From: Polytrichum commune | Lineage: Eukaryota > Streptophyta > Polytrichopsida > Polytrichales > Polytrichaceae | Length of the DNA: 64,000 nt | Direction of reading: 5' to 3' | Assembly (NCBI GenBank): GCA_950295325.1 | Contig: OX485804.1 | Location: 33,480,001-33,544,000, forward strand | Position numbers and translations under genes: made by a program | Notes under the pieces: model-generated | Database searches by the model: none | Told to the model about the DNA's origin: nothing | Seen by the model: only the letters and a program-made list of their open reading frames with translations | Part shown: piece by piece, positions 1 to 12,741 of the stretch | How the letters are laid out: every line of letters starts with the position of its first letter | Numbering within the stretch: position 1 is the stretch's first letter

Positions 1-547
1 GGCGAGGTCTTTGTAATCTTGCATGCTTGCCATGGAACCATGCACCGTGTCCCCTTGCCATTCATAACCAAGGAGCATGAATGGCAACAAAACCACCAAA
101 CCCGCCACAAGGACCCCGTATGAGTACATAGGGGTGCAAAATTGGTTGTAAGCCAATCATGTGCCTCCTTTGCAAACCGCATGCTTTGATTCAATGGCCT
201 CCATCTCCTTGTTCTTTTGTCATATGCCTACATGTGGTTGTGGATGCCGGGCCAATGTAACCTGCACGGCCACCAAGGACATAAGACACAACCCCCCTAA
301 ATGGCATTGTTGTCTTCATCTATGTCACTAGTTACATCCACCATCGGTTGATCTTCATCTTGCTGACAAGTGCCACTAGACCCACGTCCTAGAAGATAAC
401 CTCAACCTTATTGGCATGACTGATGCCATTTCCCAAATTGTTTCTCAACTCAAAGGTGAATTTGAGATGAAAGATCCAAGAGGAACCATCTTCTCTCTTG
501 ATCTACACGGTGAACATTTTGCATGCGGCATTTTTTTACATTAGGAT
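1..547. other. No recognisable feature
   Basis: I see no conserved coding signal, terminal repeat or RNA gene here. The last part may be older copia sequence, because a copia-like reading frame begins just downstream, but I could not follow the protein into this stretch. Confidence 0.5.
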
Positions 548-1844
548 TTGTGCACGTGTAAAATATTCAAGTGTTTCTCAATAGATGCAGCTCATCCACT
601 AAGTTCTCTGATGGTGGCATGGTCGTTGGACCTAAAGAAGGACGAGTTTCGACCATGTGATGAGGGGAAGAAATATTTGGGACCTAAGACCACGGGGAGG
701 TCACTTCATTGTCAAGTTGACACCACGTGCGGACAAAGTTTGCTACCCCTATATTACATGCCATATATAATTTTAAAGTTTATGATATTTTTTCTACATA
801 TACATAACCATTTATAGTATCTTTTGTATACTTTTTTGAAATTTTTAGTCATCTTTATTTATTTTTAGTAATTGTTTTAGTTCAATTATGTGTCATTCTA
901 GTTAGAAATGGTATGTTTTATGAAAAAAAACAAATCATCAAATTTAGTTACCACTTTTAAGTATGTCATATGTACTATGTATATCTACTCATGAAAAAAA
1001 TTTGATAAAATTTTGACCCATTTTGGTGGTGCAACTTACCAAAAGAAGATTTTTTTTGGTCGCACATGGTGTTCAACTTGACAATGGAGTGATCTACCTG
1101 TGCCTAAGACTATGTATTTGGCAACAATAGATGCATTAATGTATTTGAAAATTTGCACTAGGCGTGACATTACATTTGTTGTTAAATTATTGGCTAGATT
1201 TAGTTCTAAGCCAACTAAATGACATTGGAATGGTATCATGGGCACAAAGGATTTATGATTTCTTTACAGAGTTGGAGAGGGTAGCACCATCAAATGATAC
1301 GTGGATGCAGGCTACCTCTCTGATCCACATGAAGGGAAATCACAAATTTGTTATGTTTTCCTCAAACAAGGAGCAACAACATCTTGGAAGTCAACGAATC
1401 GGAGTCTTGTAGCCACATCTTAAATCATTTAGAAATTATAGCCTTCCAAAGGCTTCACACAAATGCATTTCGTTGCAACTGGTTGATGGCTTCATTGAAG
1501 TTCTTGTAGTTTTTCCGATATTCCAAAATCTCCAAACGGTAGTCTATGAAGATAAATGCAACATGCATTACTCAAATAAAGGCAGGCTACACCAAAAGAA
1601 ATTGTATCAGGCACATATTACCAAAATTCTTTGTCACTCATGAACTATTAGGATGAGATATAGATGTGGATAAAATTAGGTCTTCTTATAACCTAACATA
1701 CTTATTTACTATTTCATTACCAACCACTAGGCATAGACAAATTGTTAAAGAAACGGGGATGCATAGATTCTCATTCTTGTCTAACATTAATGAGGGGGAA
1801 GTAATGTGGTGTCTAAAAACAAGACTCATTGTGTCTAGGGGGAG
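548..1844 (+). pseudogene. Ty1/copia retrotransposon polyprotein remnant (end of RT and RNase H)
   Basis: Two blocks of one decayed copia polyprotein are separated by a MITE at 691-1102. The first block (548-690) carries HPLSS, SLDLKKDEFRPCDEG and LGPK. After the MITE the reading resumes with YLATIDALMYL, TRRDITF and LLARFSS, then a DAGYLSDPHEGKS-like stretch split between frames. Known copia proteins have the order PLS-P-MVVRSLD, YLSAIGALMYLA, TRPDI, LLARFSS, ADAGYLSDPHK at the RT/RNase H junction. Near the 3' end, 1666-1800 reads DKIRSSYNLTYLFT, which matches the conserved 'DLFTK-LP' tail. A purine tract (TCTAGGGGGAG, 1834-1844) ends the internal region, as expected of a polypurine tract. 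There are several in-frame stops and frameshifts, so this is a dead fragment. Confidence 0.8.
691..1102. mobile_element. 412-bp hAT-type MITE inserted in the copia remnant
   Basis: The ends form an imperfect terminal inverted repeat with consensus CACRGGKAGRTCACTYCA, continuing through TTGTCAAGTTGA. The 8-bp sequence CCTAAGAC occurs exactly on both sides (683-690 and 1103-1110). An 8-bp duplication is the hallmark of hAT elements. The interior is AT-rich with no coding capacity. The flanking copia protein resumes in register after the element, which confirms the insertion. A diverged relative of the right half lies near 19862-20140. Confidence 0.85.
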
Positions 1845-2120
1845 TGTTATAACAACATGTCAATGGCGATTGGGTGTCAAGAAATCCAACTTTGTCGTTG
1901 TAGGTTGTTATCTTGGAACAACAATAATAATGTGATCTTGGATGTGTAGTTACGAACAAGGCACGTTACATCAAAGGTATCAAACCTTATCCTTATATAT
2001 ATAGAGAGAGAGAGACATCCCCCACAAGTAGAAGGTTAATAAATAAAAATTGACCTCTTGTTCTTGTGATCTCTTGCTCATAGAATTTCACCCATCAGTG
2101 CTCTCTATCATCTTCTTTCA
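1845..2120 (+). mobile_element. 3' LTR of the copia remnant (right end uncertain)
   Basis: The segment starts with TGTTATAACA directly after the polypurine tract, which is the expected LTR start. A TATATATATA box followed by a GA run lies at about 1998-2015, and the following U5-like stretch is rich in CTCTTG/CTTGCTC. I could not fix the terminal CA or a 5-bp target duplication because the 5' LTR is not in the window. Confidence 0.55.
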
Positions 2121-5100
2121 CTATGTTTGGTAACACAAACAACCTATTTAGATTTTTGTTAGGAAGAATTAAATTTTTTAGTAAGAGGTTATATCATCGT
2201 GTTATTCCAAATCGTAAGTGACATGAAATACCATAAACAGTAAACTTATTTTTTATATCTGACTAGAACAATGTATGACGTGAACTCCTAACGTGCAACT
2301 TGCAGGAGCCAATTTTATAACTCACGTGACTTAACTCATAAGTTATTCATGTAACACATAGAGAATAGGTCTTGATGGAGAGCTCTAGAGAGCCATGGTA
2401 ACAGTGGTGCCCCCGGGGGTTGGACTCTTCATACCACATACAAGCGAATCTGATTGCAAAAAGGGGTATTATTCAAGGTATTACAATACATCTATATATA
2501 ATGGAGCTAGTGGTGGTGGTTTGTTAAAAATGGACACATTCCAACTAGATTCTAAAAAAATAAGGGTCACATGCCAAAATTTATTCTACAAAACAAACAT
2601 GTGACAAATGAAAGAAAACAATTGTGGAAAGGTGAGGGACTACAAGTACAAAAAGTGGGCATGGTGGGGGAAACCACAGGGAGGTGGCATGCATGTAGCT
2701 AAGGTGGTGACATGGCATACGTAAAAGGATAACGTAGATAGTTGATTAATAAGGAAGGAAGATTCACATTTTCTTCTACTTACAGCGCTTCATGGGGAAT
2801 GGTAATAGTTGACAGGGGATTATGAGCATGGGCATATGGTTGCATGGAAGTAAAGGTTTATGTACATCCGGGACATTAATTCAAATGCATAGTTGCAATG
2901 GGGCTAGGATAGCACATGTCCAAACTAATAGTATACATAAGGGATATTATCATTTTTCTTTAGTGTGTGCATTGTAAAAGGCTATCAAGAAGCTTGAAAT
3001 GAAGGTAGATGTACAAAATGGGGGCCTAAGTTTAGATTTATTTTTTTATTTTTTTTTATTTTTTTTACAATAGAAGTGTTTATTTCATTCAATTTGTGTT
3101 TTCATCCATTGTTATCATAGGGTAATAGTCCCCAAGGACTACCCAATCCATTCTTGTTAGGTTTGCATTTGGGTTCTAGATGTTCCCAAACTTGAGACTC
3201 TTAGATTTAGCTTCATTGAGTTTTTCTCTCTTGATTGTGGCTAATTTGTTGTGCTCTTGTCTTTGTTTGTTTTATGCGATCTATGGATGGAAAAAATGTT
3301 CAATGACTTCTTATTCGAAAGTAAAAGTGGGTAATATATGTAATAAAGGCCTATTTGTATTAAAATTTTATTTTGTGCATGTAATAAAGGTATTTATCAC
3401 ATTAGATTGAATAGCTAAGTGCAAATACATGAGTCCATTTTCAAGCATGCCATAAATATTTATACGTTTGTTTTCCTTCATTATCTCATATATGAGGGGT
3501 TAAATTTTATAATACCCACACACATCATTTAGATTTCCAATGAAGAGTCCACCCCCTAAGGTGGTGCCTCTACGCCATGGACCTCAAAAAAACGTTTATA
3601 TGCACCCTCTACTACTCTACAACCACATTAAAACTCACAAGATTGTTGCAACGTGGCGCAATGCACCACCCGACTTCGCTGCAACCTAGCGCATTTAACA
3701 ACCCCAACTTTGACTGCACCTCACTGCAATAGACAACCACCACCCAAACCCTACCTTAGAAAACCAAAATCTTGCATTGCAGAGCTGCACAAAACTCTTC
3801 CAACTTCAACTACATCCTCCTATACAATGAAGTGTCATGAGTGCCATAGCATCACAAAGTGCCAACCCCTCTAAACACACCTCCCCCCCCCCCCCTCTCA
3901 CATCCCTCTTGATATCTACAAACTCGCATATTCTTAACATCACTCTCCCAAAAACTGCAAACACAAGACCATTCAACATCACTCAATCCACAACACACAA
4001 ACTAAAATTGAACATTGCCACATGACTTTATTTTCAACATTCGGTTACATGGTTCAATCATTCAATTTTTAAAGTAATTATGCCTTGCCAAACTCTTCCT
4101 ACGCCCTTCACTCTACTGGCTCAAGCATGTCCTCGTAACCTTTCTTACACACACCACAAAAACTTGCTCAGCCTTTCACAACAAACAAAAACCTCCAATG
4201 CAAAGCCACTTCCCTAAAATGATCCCCTCCTACAACTCCCACCCCAACCTTTCCACTACACACTCTAAGATGCATTATTCTAAACTCCCCTCACCACCGC
4301 CACAATAGTTCCTCACATTTTCTTCATTGCCAACATCTCACATCTTTCTAACAATTCCCTCAAAAATATCTCCCTACAACTACAATTCCCCTTCACCTCC
4401 CTGCCACTTTGCTTTCACAAAAATCCACCCACTAAAATCCAAATCCTTCGTCCCCAACATCCTCAAAGCATCTACATCTATGCGTATTTGGTAAGCAAGG
4501 TCTTTGTGCTCCACTCCAGCGCTCCTTACCTCCATCGATCTTCCCCTCTCCCCACACCCACACATGTCCCTCCTTGTATTGCATGCTCCTCCCACCTTCT
4601 CACCACCCATCCCCTTCCATTCCATTTGACTTCATGGTTGGATGTTTTTGCAAAAATCTCCCGCAAATCGCACAACTCGGCATGTCTTCCAAAGACAACA
4701 CCTCTTCATGAGGCGCCTTTGCATGTCAGCTCAACTGCACCTCCAAATCAAAGCCCCCAATCCACATGCACGAGACAACGAGATGATAGATGCCCTCCTC
4801 AAACACAAGCTATCTACCACTTGATCATTTGCAAAAATGCCCACCCTCTTCTCAAAAGGGCTATTTGGTCTCTCAATTAATGTTTCCTCGAGTGTTTTTC
4901 ATGACTGCCTCTTTGACTATGGCTGAGAAAAATGTTGAGGGAGGATGCTAGAAACTTGACCTTCAAGAGACGCACATGTCCAATAGCCAACTCTCAAGTC
5001 CTACTTCGTATCAACCCATGTGTCTAAAGCCCTTTGCTAAGGACTCTTCTACTTCATGCCAATAGTCATGACCACCAATCATTTACCTCCTCATTGAGAA

Positions 5101-8100
5101 CATGGAAAAATGATCAACCAACTCTTTAACTTAAACCATGCGTCCTCCAATGTCAAAAATTTTGCCTACTTCAAAGTAATGCCAATCTTCAACGGCTAAA
5201 TCTTAGAACAACAGTTTTCCAATGACACAAAGATGAAGTGTTTCTTCCACCTATATTTATGCTGGAAGGATTCCCTTAGGTTGGGCACTTTGTGAGACCC
5301 TCAAAGGATGGTGTTGCAACCGTTTGCCCTAGAAACAAATCACATTTACATCAATTGTGTATACTTCGTAAGGCAAAGAACACTACCTAATATTCAAGTC
5401 ATGTTAAAGGTAGAAGCTTAATTTTACCACAATAGGGTAAACATTAGAAACTTCACTTACGTTTCTTTAGGCATTGGAAAGTACCTTGAGGGAAGGGGGG
5501 GGGGGGGGGAACAACAACAACAACAACATGTTGAAGAAGAAACATTGATTTAAATGAGTAATTAAGGTTAAGGAATTTTGACTACGCTTAGAATGGAATA
5601 GTGTGTTAAGTTTGACCATTTGTAATTTTGTAAGGGGTAACCACTTGTGGAATGGATGAAGCATTGAGTTTTGCTCTACTAGAAATGGAATGTATGTATG
5701 GATTGATATTGAACTAAATGCCTAAGCCTGGAACATTTCTTTGAATGACTTGGTATTGTGTCTTGACAAAGATAGTTAAGTCAACAATGTATTAAGGGGT
5801 GATCAATTGTCAATAAGAGTTCAAGTGAAAATTTTGCCTAACTCGGTAGTTGAAGGATTGTGGAATGCATTTAAGAGATTGTAGAATCCCAATGGTTGGA
5901 GGTATGAGTGTACAAGGTCAAATATCAAGTAATGATAGTAACCCTGAAGAAGGTACTTTTGGTGACCAAAGGGATTTACAATCAATATAGCAAGAGAATA
6001 TAATATTAGGAGTATACAACTTTAGTAGGATAACTAGTTAGTATCATAGTAAGGACCTCTACTGGTAAGGTATAAGGCGCACTAGGGGTACGGCCAGGCA
6101 ACCTTCACATAACATGATGGTTCCATCCGCAATTTCAAATGCACAATTGAAAACAAAAACCTTAAAATAGTCTATACCCATGTCATGTTCCAATTCAAAT
6201 ATGTAGACAAATGGCGTAGTAGCACGGATATACACCACCAATGGTCCAACCTCTTATGGAACCTACCCACCATTACATACGCACAATCTCTAGATTCTTG
6301 ATATTTTGATATGGAACCCTATGTGGTTAACATGTGAAATTTGACCGTCCTCAAAGGCTTCTTGTCTCCCATCCGCAATGACCCTCACACTTGACTACAC
6401 CTTCTATCATGGCGCCCCAACATCCCTCTCAGCAACCTCCTCACTACTTGCCATAATCAAGGAGTGCATGCGCTTACCACCCTCCTCAAACTCCACCCCT
6501 CAACAAGATGTCACATCCTCACCCACACATGTACCTCCCGCATCTAGAAAGCATTGTCCCCTCATGGTTACTCCCTTGCACAAGCTATGCCACCCGATGC
6601 ACTTGCCTCTCTAGACTACACCCATACATCCTATGCATGCAAGGCACACTCTCACACAACAATCCCATGTTTTACCCCTCCCTTTCTCTTAAAATGCAAT
6701 TCATATAATTCATGTAGTACAACGATTGATTCACACAAGACACCTTAAACCAACATCATTGATCCACCTACCAAACGGCATGCAAGTAACCCAAAAGCAT
6801 TGGCTTTTTGATGTAGGTTGTCCAACAAACCTAGTTCATGTTAGTGCCCCTGCACCGACATTCCTCTCTTTCTCTATGTAATGTGTGCATATAAAGTCTA
6901 AACTTAGTACTTAGTACCTTTCATGCTTTTTGGGTTGATACCTCAAATGGAAATTGTCCCTCTCCACCCCCCCCCTTCACCAATCACAAAGGTTCCTTTT
7001 CGCATGAAATGGATGGAGAGCCGGTTTACACTAGTGACTAATGACCACCCCTTCCTAATTTCTTTCATTGGTTGAGAAATGAGTGCCGGCCCCACTTTGT
7101 TTTACACAAGGTCACCAAAAATAAAAGAAACCATGTCAAAGAATCATCAAGAAAGTGACATGGAATCCTACATGTTCATAAATGGACAACATCTGGTGGT
7201 CACCCGAATTTTGCAACAAGAGAACCTAATAGACTGTCTCAATAAAACATTAAAAGCACATAGTTAGTGATTTCTAATTGTAGATCAACAATGTTCTTAG
7301 CACTCTTGTGTTTTTTTCATTAAAACCCTATGTCCATTGTACATTGTGTCATGTAACCAAGGCTATCAAAAAGTAATGTGAAACTCTCTTGGTCGTGGTC
7401 TTAGAACTACACACCACGACTATGTGAAACCCTAAACTCTTTTGTTTTGTTTTGTTTTTTCCTTTTTTCCTTTTTCTCACATGTGTAAAATGGCCATGAT
7501 CGGTGCATTCTCCTTCTAGTTTTCCAAACTCACTTTGATTCTTTCCAACTTATAAGGCCGATGACCAAGTGGACGTAAAGTGGAGTGCAGATTGAGGAGC
7601 CAGCCAAATGGGTTTGGAGTGTTGCTCATTAGAATATTATAGCTGATACAAGAGTCACGAAACGTGGGCTAACTTATTGTGTTATGGCATGGCCTTGCAA
7701 GGAGGCTGAGGAAGGAGTAACTTAGCAGAGAAGAGAAGGGAGAAGCAGCTAGCCTATAGCAGGAGCGAAAGCAGGGCATGTGATTGGGGACAGCACAAAA
7801 GGTTTGCAACCACTTTTGCCACCAACACCCAAAAGCTGACATTGCCTCCCTCTATGAGCCTACTAGCTTAATTAAGCTTACATTGCCCCCGTCCCCACCC
7901 CTTCCTTTTTCCCACTCGACTTTTAAGGTGTGTGGGTGTTCATTATTCGGTTCGTTTTTCATGTTCTCCAACTTGTACCGATTTGGATTTACACAACAAA
8001 ACACGACGTGTGTTTCACTAGCAAATCTACGATGAAGCATCGATATAAACGGTGTTCAGAATCAAACCTTCCATGATATACTTATGGTTAATGACAGTGC

Positions 8101-8562
8101 ATGTTTGTTGATTCCTTAATTGAATACGTAGGTTTTCTCAGTTGTGTTCACTTTGAGAGTGTAGAGTTGTTGATCATATTCGAAGACATAGTCCAACCTC
8201 TTTTTCAACACATGTGTCTTTAGGGTGTTTGCTCTTCGGTCCTCATCACACCACATACCAGTCAAACATAGGGACCTGATTGGCAAGAGGAACCATATAG
8301 TACCCGCATGCCTTAGTTGAAACATCACTTAGCCTAAAAGTTTGTTTGGAAAACCTTGCCTCCACACCATTGATGCTATCTAGTCCCGACCTACCTAGCA
8401 TAGGAGATTGCGAGGTTTAAAACGAATGTTCTAAACCTCAAGCACCGACCTTCCCATTGATACCTAGAGATGAGACGAGGATGATTGTCAACCAAGGACC
8501 ACCCTCACCCCACCAGCCAAGGACAACCCCCAAACCATCAAGTAACTAACCAAATTGTCAAA
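2121..8562. other. Long noncoding stretch, no supported gene
   Basis: Open frames here are short and have no recognisable protein features. Visible composition features are a T-rich run (3035-3067), a 13-C tract (3883-3895), a CA/C-rich, G-poor block (about 3540-4900), and a 15-G tract directly followed by (AAC)n (5495-5527). A faint retroelement-gag-like flavour near 5160-5400 was not strong enough to call. Confidence 0.5.
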
Positions 8563-9712
8563 TTACCTACATATGTTGATGTTTCCACTTCCAAGTGATT
8601 CTCGAATTCTCACGTTTACAAAGGACATTTCTAGTGCCCCTAGTTTGGTCGAGGCCTCTAAAGAGGGCTTAGCCAAAAATGCACTAATGTTAACATACTT
8701 AAGCACCCTCTCCCAAGCTACCTTGGCGTACAAATTGAGGTCATTCCAAATGATGTGTTTGACCTTTAGACTCATGCCATTGTTCTTGATTGAAGACTCG
8801 AACATTATGCTCGCTCCAAATAGTCCAAAGGGCAAAGCCACATAGGAGGTGCCAAATCTTAATTTTTTTGGCAAACTTCTTAAGAATCCTTTCCCCAAAG
8901 AGGGCTTCTTTTCAAAGGAAGCTATCACAATTACCCGTCTGAACCCCACATAATTCATGCATAATGAAAGTGGCCCACTGCTGGGTTTCTCTGGGCTTGA
9001 ATGCAGTCCCAAAGTTTATACTTAACCTATTCGCTTATGTTAGGGAGGGGAAAATTACATTGCTTAAAATAAATGCTAATGCAATACATGCTCTCCATAC
9101 ATCCATTGTGACAACCTTGCACCAAATAAATCACATAACTGCAAGTTCTTGGTGATTTTTTTGTAAATTTTTGTAAGTAAAGTAATCAACCGCTACTGGT
9201 TAAGATCCCCTAGCTCCCCCTCCTTGGGAATGAGACTAACTAACCCTTTAGTCATTTCCTCATGGAAATACCATTTAGCCCCCTGCTTGATCATGCAAGT
9301 ATCATTTTTGGTGAAAGTTGAATCCGAGGGTAGGCAACAGTCATCGAAAGAATTCGACTGGTATCATGTCACGACCTACTGCTTTCCCATTAGCCATTGA
9401 GTTGATCGTAGTGCCAAACTCCCTCTATGCGATTCCCTACGTGAGGGTGTCATTCTTCACCCTTGTAAAGGTGACATGAAATCCCTCAATGCCACCCTCA
9501 AATATGTCCTTGCGGCCATAGAGTTGTTTATAGAGATCATGACAAATTCCGTTTAATTCCTTCCTCTTGGTGAACGCTCTAGCATAGTTATCCCGGAGTT
9601 CAATCATAACAAATGCGGAGTTTTTTATTGCCTGACTGACTTAAAAAACTCAACCAACACTTGTTATCAACCTTATTCTAGTTAACCTTGGACTTGATAG
9701 TATCCCCCTCCC
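8563..9712 (-). pseudogene. LINE (non-LTR) reverse transcriptase remnant
   Basis: Read on the minus strand, this is a frame-broken LINE ORF2-like protein. Between roughly 9600 and 9200 the translation contains RKELNGICHDLYKQLYG-like and SMANGKAVGRDMIPVEFF pieces, then MTKGLVSLIPKE and ELGDLNQ. These match the plant LINE RT block 'MANGKSPGPDGIPVEFYK ... LISLIPKEGE..DLNNWRPITLL'. Between 9012 and 8563 an open stretch (WNDLNLYAKVAWERV and surroundings) may be the C-terminal region. Stops and frame changes show it is dead. A SINE abuts it at the upstream side (9725-9913). Confidence 0.7.
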
Positions 9713-9724
9713 CAACCTTTCTAG

Positions 9725-9913
9725 TTTTTTTTTTTTTTTTGAGACAGAAGGCCGACATGCCAGCGCCAAAGCACAGGAGGCAGTTCACCACCTGGCAAGT
9801 TTTCCGTCAAGTAGAGAGGAGATTTCACAGCCGGGATTCGAACCGCCAACCTCTTCCTTGAGATTTGGGTATCTCTCTACCATCACCCGGTAATTTAAGG
9901 TCATCTCGGACCA
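9725..9913 (-). mobile_element. tRNA-derived SINE, full copy with 12-bp TSD
   Basis: On the minus strand the element reads from a tRNA-like head to a poly(A) tail, seen as a T run at 9725-9740 on the plus strand. The head contains GGTTCGAATCC, a perfect RNA polymerase III B box, preceded by a degenerate A box (TGGTAGAGAGATACC). The 12-bp sequence CAACCTTTCTAG occurs at 9713-9724 and again at 9914-9925, the target-site duplication made by LINE machinery. The tail-proximal block (GAGACAGAAGGCC on the plus strand) recurs in a second copy at 61671-61767. It is not a functional tRNA gene, because no full cloverleaf can be drawn. Confidence 0.9.
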
Positions 9914-9925
9914 CAACCTTTCTAG

Positions 9926-10592
9926 TCTTGAAGGGGGGAATTTTGGATTTGCATGCATATACACATCCAACATACCTACCGGAGGCAGGTGGAATGAAAT
10001 TACTTAATACACTCCATGTACAAGATACCTTTAAGTACCAGGGGGGCCAAGATACTAATGGAATCATGAGCAACGGAGATGGGCTAGAAGACTAGCAAGG
10101 TGTGATAGGGTTTACAATTTCATGCTTTATTCACATGTACTTGGTGGGAGTTGCATCTCCAACTTAGGGATAGTCGGGTTGCCCTCCCGGAGGAAGCACC
10201 TTATTTTGTGTAAAGATTGTATAGGGAAACTTAGCAAACATAAGAAGTGTAGGAAAGAGGAACTACACTAAATATGATATGTAGTGTCACATATTATTTA
10301 GAGCTACGCATTCCTATATCTTTTTACTATTAATATTTTCTTACCAAGCAAAGATATTAATGTTCTATAATGTCCAAACAACCCATTTGATTGTTGTTGG
10401 TAAAAAGATGTATAGTAAACAGTTATAGCGTTGCGTGATTCCAAGTAGTAAGTGGGAGTGTATATTATATTTAGTGTAGATCTTAGGGCTAGACGAGCAC
10501 AACCGGCTGAAGTTGAAGACTTCAAGAAAATTACCATTCGATGTAGAGGGATTTATTAATAAAGGAAAACACTAAAAAACACTTAAAAGATG
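9926..10592. repeat. Noncoding; part of a dispersed repeat
   Basis: No gene is seen. About 10352-10460 (TTAATGTTCTAT onward) is recognisably similar to 45233-45345, and 10500-10560 is a partial copy of the 'accggttgaagttgaagac' repeat found at 15080, 53630, 54113 and 58325. Confidence 0.5.
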
Positions 10593-10595
10593 TAA

Positions 10596-11189
10596 AGGCC
10601 GCTTCACACTATGGCCGTCCAAGTCGAGAGGCCGTGGGATTGGATTGGCCAAACTTTGTTGAGAGTCCAAAGAAATGGGTTGAAAATAGCCGATAAAATA
10701 TAGGAATTGGAGCATTCGTCCAGGTGTAGTGGGAAGCCTCCAAAGGCCAAGCCCAAAGTCCAAACCTTTGGCCATGAACTCCCATGATCTCTTGACCTAG
10801 ACGGCCAGAGTGTGAAGCCTCTGAAGACCAAGCCTAAAGTCCAAAGGAAGGAGAAGCATCCCACTTCAATCCCAGTTGCAAACAACCCCTCTAGTCTAAC
10901 GACCAAGGTCTTGTTAGTTTTTGTTTAGTTTTTGTTTTTGTTTTTTAATAAAAAAAATTGACGCCCTCTTGACCATTATTTGGGTTCCAATTCCCGTCCG
11001 ACCCAAACTTCTTGCGAGAGCCCGTCGCCTTGGTAGAAAAACACTGCCATGTAGACATTTTGAAGAGCGACGGCCTTTGGACTTTGGCCTTGAGTGCGAA
11101 GGGTCGACATGTTGAATTCTTGGTTTCTCGCAACCTAATTGGTGGAATTCGATCACATCTCGACCTTCGGCCATAGTGTGAAGCAACCT
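10596..11189. mobile_element. 594-bp PIF/Harbinger-type MITE (TAA target site)
   Basis: The ends are AGGCCGCTTCACACTATGG on the left and, inverted, AGGTTGCTTCACACTATGG on the right. TAA flanks both sides (10593-10595 and 11190-11192), the 3-bp duplication typical of PIF/Harbinger elements. Its inner sequence repeats the phrase 'agtccaaa..ttgg' in mixed orientation. The TIR resembles those at 37499 and 60569. Confidence 0.75.
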
Positions 11190-11204
11190 TAATCTGATTG
11201 GAGT

Positions 11205-11591
11205 CAATGTCCAAGATCGAAGTCCCCAACGCCCTTCAAACGTGATTTCGCCCTTCAAAATATACCTCTCCAAAAACAACCCTTCAGAACGCAACCCCAA
11301 ATTGAAAATGAAGGCGTCACTTGAAGTCCTCAATACAATCCGCCCGCCACAAGAACCAACAAGCGTAGGGGCATCGTCACTACAAGAAGATGTTCGATTC
11401 TAACCCTTCACATGGTACTAGAAGCATGCACCATATAATGGATGCACAAGCATAATACGAGTTTTGTATTCCATATCCATATTCTTGGATTGACGTCTTG
11501 GATTTGAACCAACCCTTCCACTGAAGAACTGAAATCTAGAGAGCCCTTCGAAACGAAACTCACCTCACATACAAGCTTCGATCTTGACCGA
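11205..11591. mobile_element. MITE family M1, copy 1 (about 387 bp)
   Basis: The ends (CAATGTCCAAGATCGAAG; inverted end CGGTCAAGATCGAAG) are degenerate versions of the CAGTGTTCAAGATTGAAG terminal repeat seen in the copy at 47052-47444. The interior shares landmarks with the other copies, in the same order: CTTCACTTGAAGTCCTCAA-type, CACTACAAGAAG and CTTGGATTGACGTC. Confidence 0.7.
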
Positions 11592-12385
11592 CGGTGGGAG
11601 TTGAAACACTAGGATCTCGCTCGCTCGCTCATACCAGGGCCACACCAAAAACCCGGCCGGGGATTCGTGGCACTCATGTATTTTCATTAGTGAGAGTTCA
11701 TTCATCTTTGCGGATGAGATGAACCACTTTAGACACTACCTCACATTGTTGGCTCCTTGTCTCAAGGGTTTCAAAAATACCAAGTTTTAGTAGTTCTAAA
11801 TGATCCTAGTCTAATCTAATACTTAAGGCAATAATACAAAGGGGATTAGATAAAATAAAAATGCCTCATATAGAAACAAGTGGGTGCATCATGCGTTGCC
11901 AACCTATGATTACTAGTCCGGTTATTTTTAAGAAATTAATATGGGCGGACATTAAATACCCCCTCACAAACTTTCGGGGGTGTCAAATCTAGGCTAGGGC
12001 AACCCTCTAAAGAAATTTCTAAACCTAATAAAAAATTGTTGCCCATCCCGCCCAACTTCGAAAAAAAACATTGCCCTTGCATTCTTGAAGGGCGCTTGAC
12101 TACAAATCCCATATTGAGTGCACTTCACTTCAAGGTCTAAAATCCAATATATATGTGCACTTCCAATTAGTAAATAAGCAATTGATTGGGATTTCATTCC
12201 GGAAGTGAAACCATCAATGAAGCATGTAATTAACTTGGAGGTCAAAAACATTGCAAAATCCTCATTAACATTGAGGTTATAATTTTGTGACTTAAAACTA
12301 TCTTTGTCATCCTAATGATAGATTAGTGCAAGTGTTCATAAAATGACCAAAATGAAACAATGAATGTAGAATATAAAACATACGA
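11592..12385. other. Noncoding spacer
   Basis: No coding or terminal-repeat signal was found. The first part (11592-11700) carries the phrase 'cactaggatctcg' that accompanies the accggtt repeat family elsewhere. Confidence 0.45.
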
Positions 12386-12741
12386 ATAAATATATAAATA
12401 TATAAATATATAAATATATAAATATATAAATATATAAATATATAAATATATAAATATATAAATATATAAATATATAAATATATAAATATATAAATATATA
12501 AATATATAAATATATAAATATATAAATATATAAATATATAAATATATAAATATATAAATATATAAATATATAAATATATAAATATATAAATATATAAATA
12601 TATAAATATATAAATATATAAATATATAAATATATAAATATATAAATATATAAATATATAAATATATAAATATATAAATATATAAATATATAAATATATA
12701 AATATATAAATATATAAATATATAAATATATAAATATATAA
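12386..12741. repeat. 8-bp minisatellite, (AAATATAT)n, about 44 units
   Basis: About 356 bp of essentially perfect tandem repetition of an 8-bp AT-only unit, with no visible variant units until the last ten bases. It is far longer and purer than any other simple repeat in the window. The flanks are ordinary AT-rich DNA. Confidence 0.97.

Noticed and set aside
5160-5400. Possible retrotransposon gag-like sequence
   Set aside because: Short, frame-broken, and without a zinc knuckle or neighbouring pol.
9830-9910. Possible tRNA gene (GGTTCGAATCC B box)
   Set aside because: No complete cloverleaf or acceptor stem; a poly(A)-type tail and 12-bp target duplication show a SINE.
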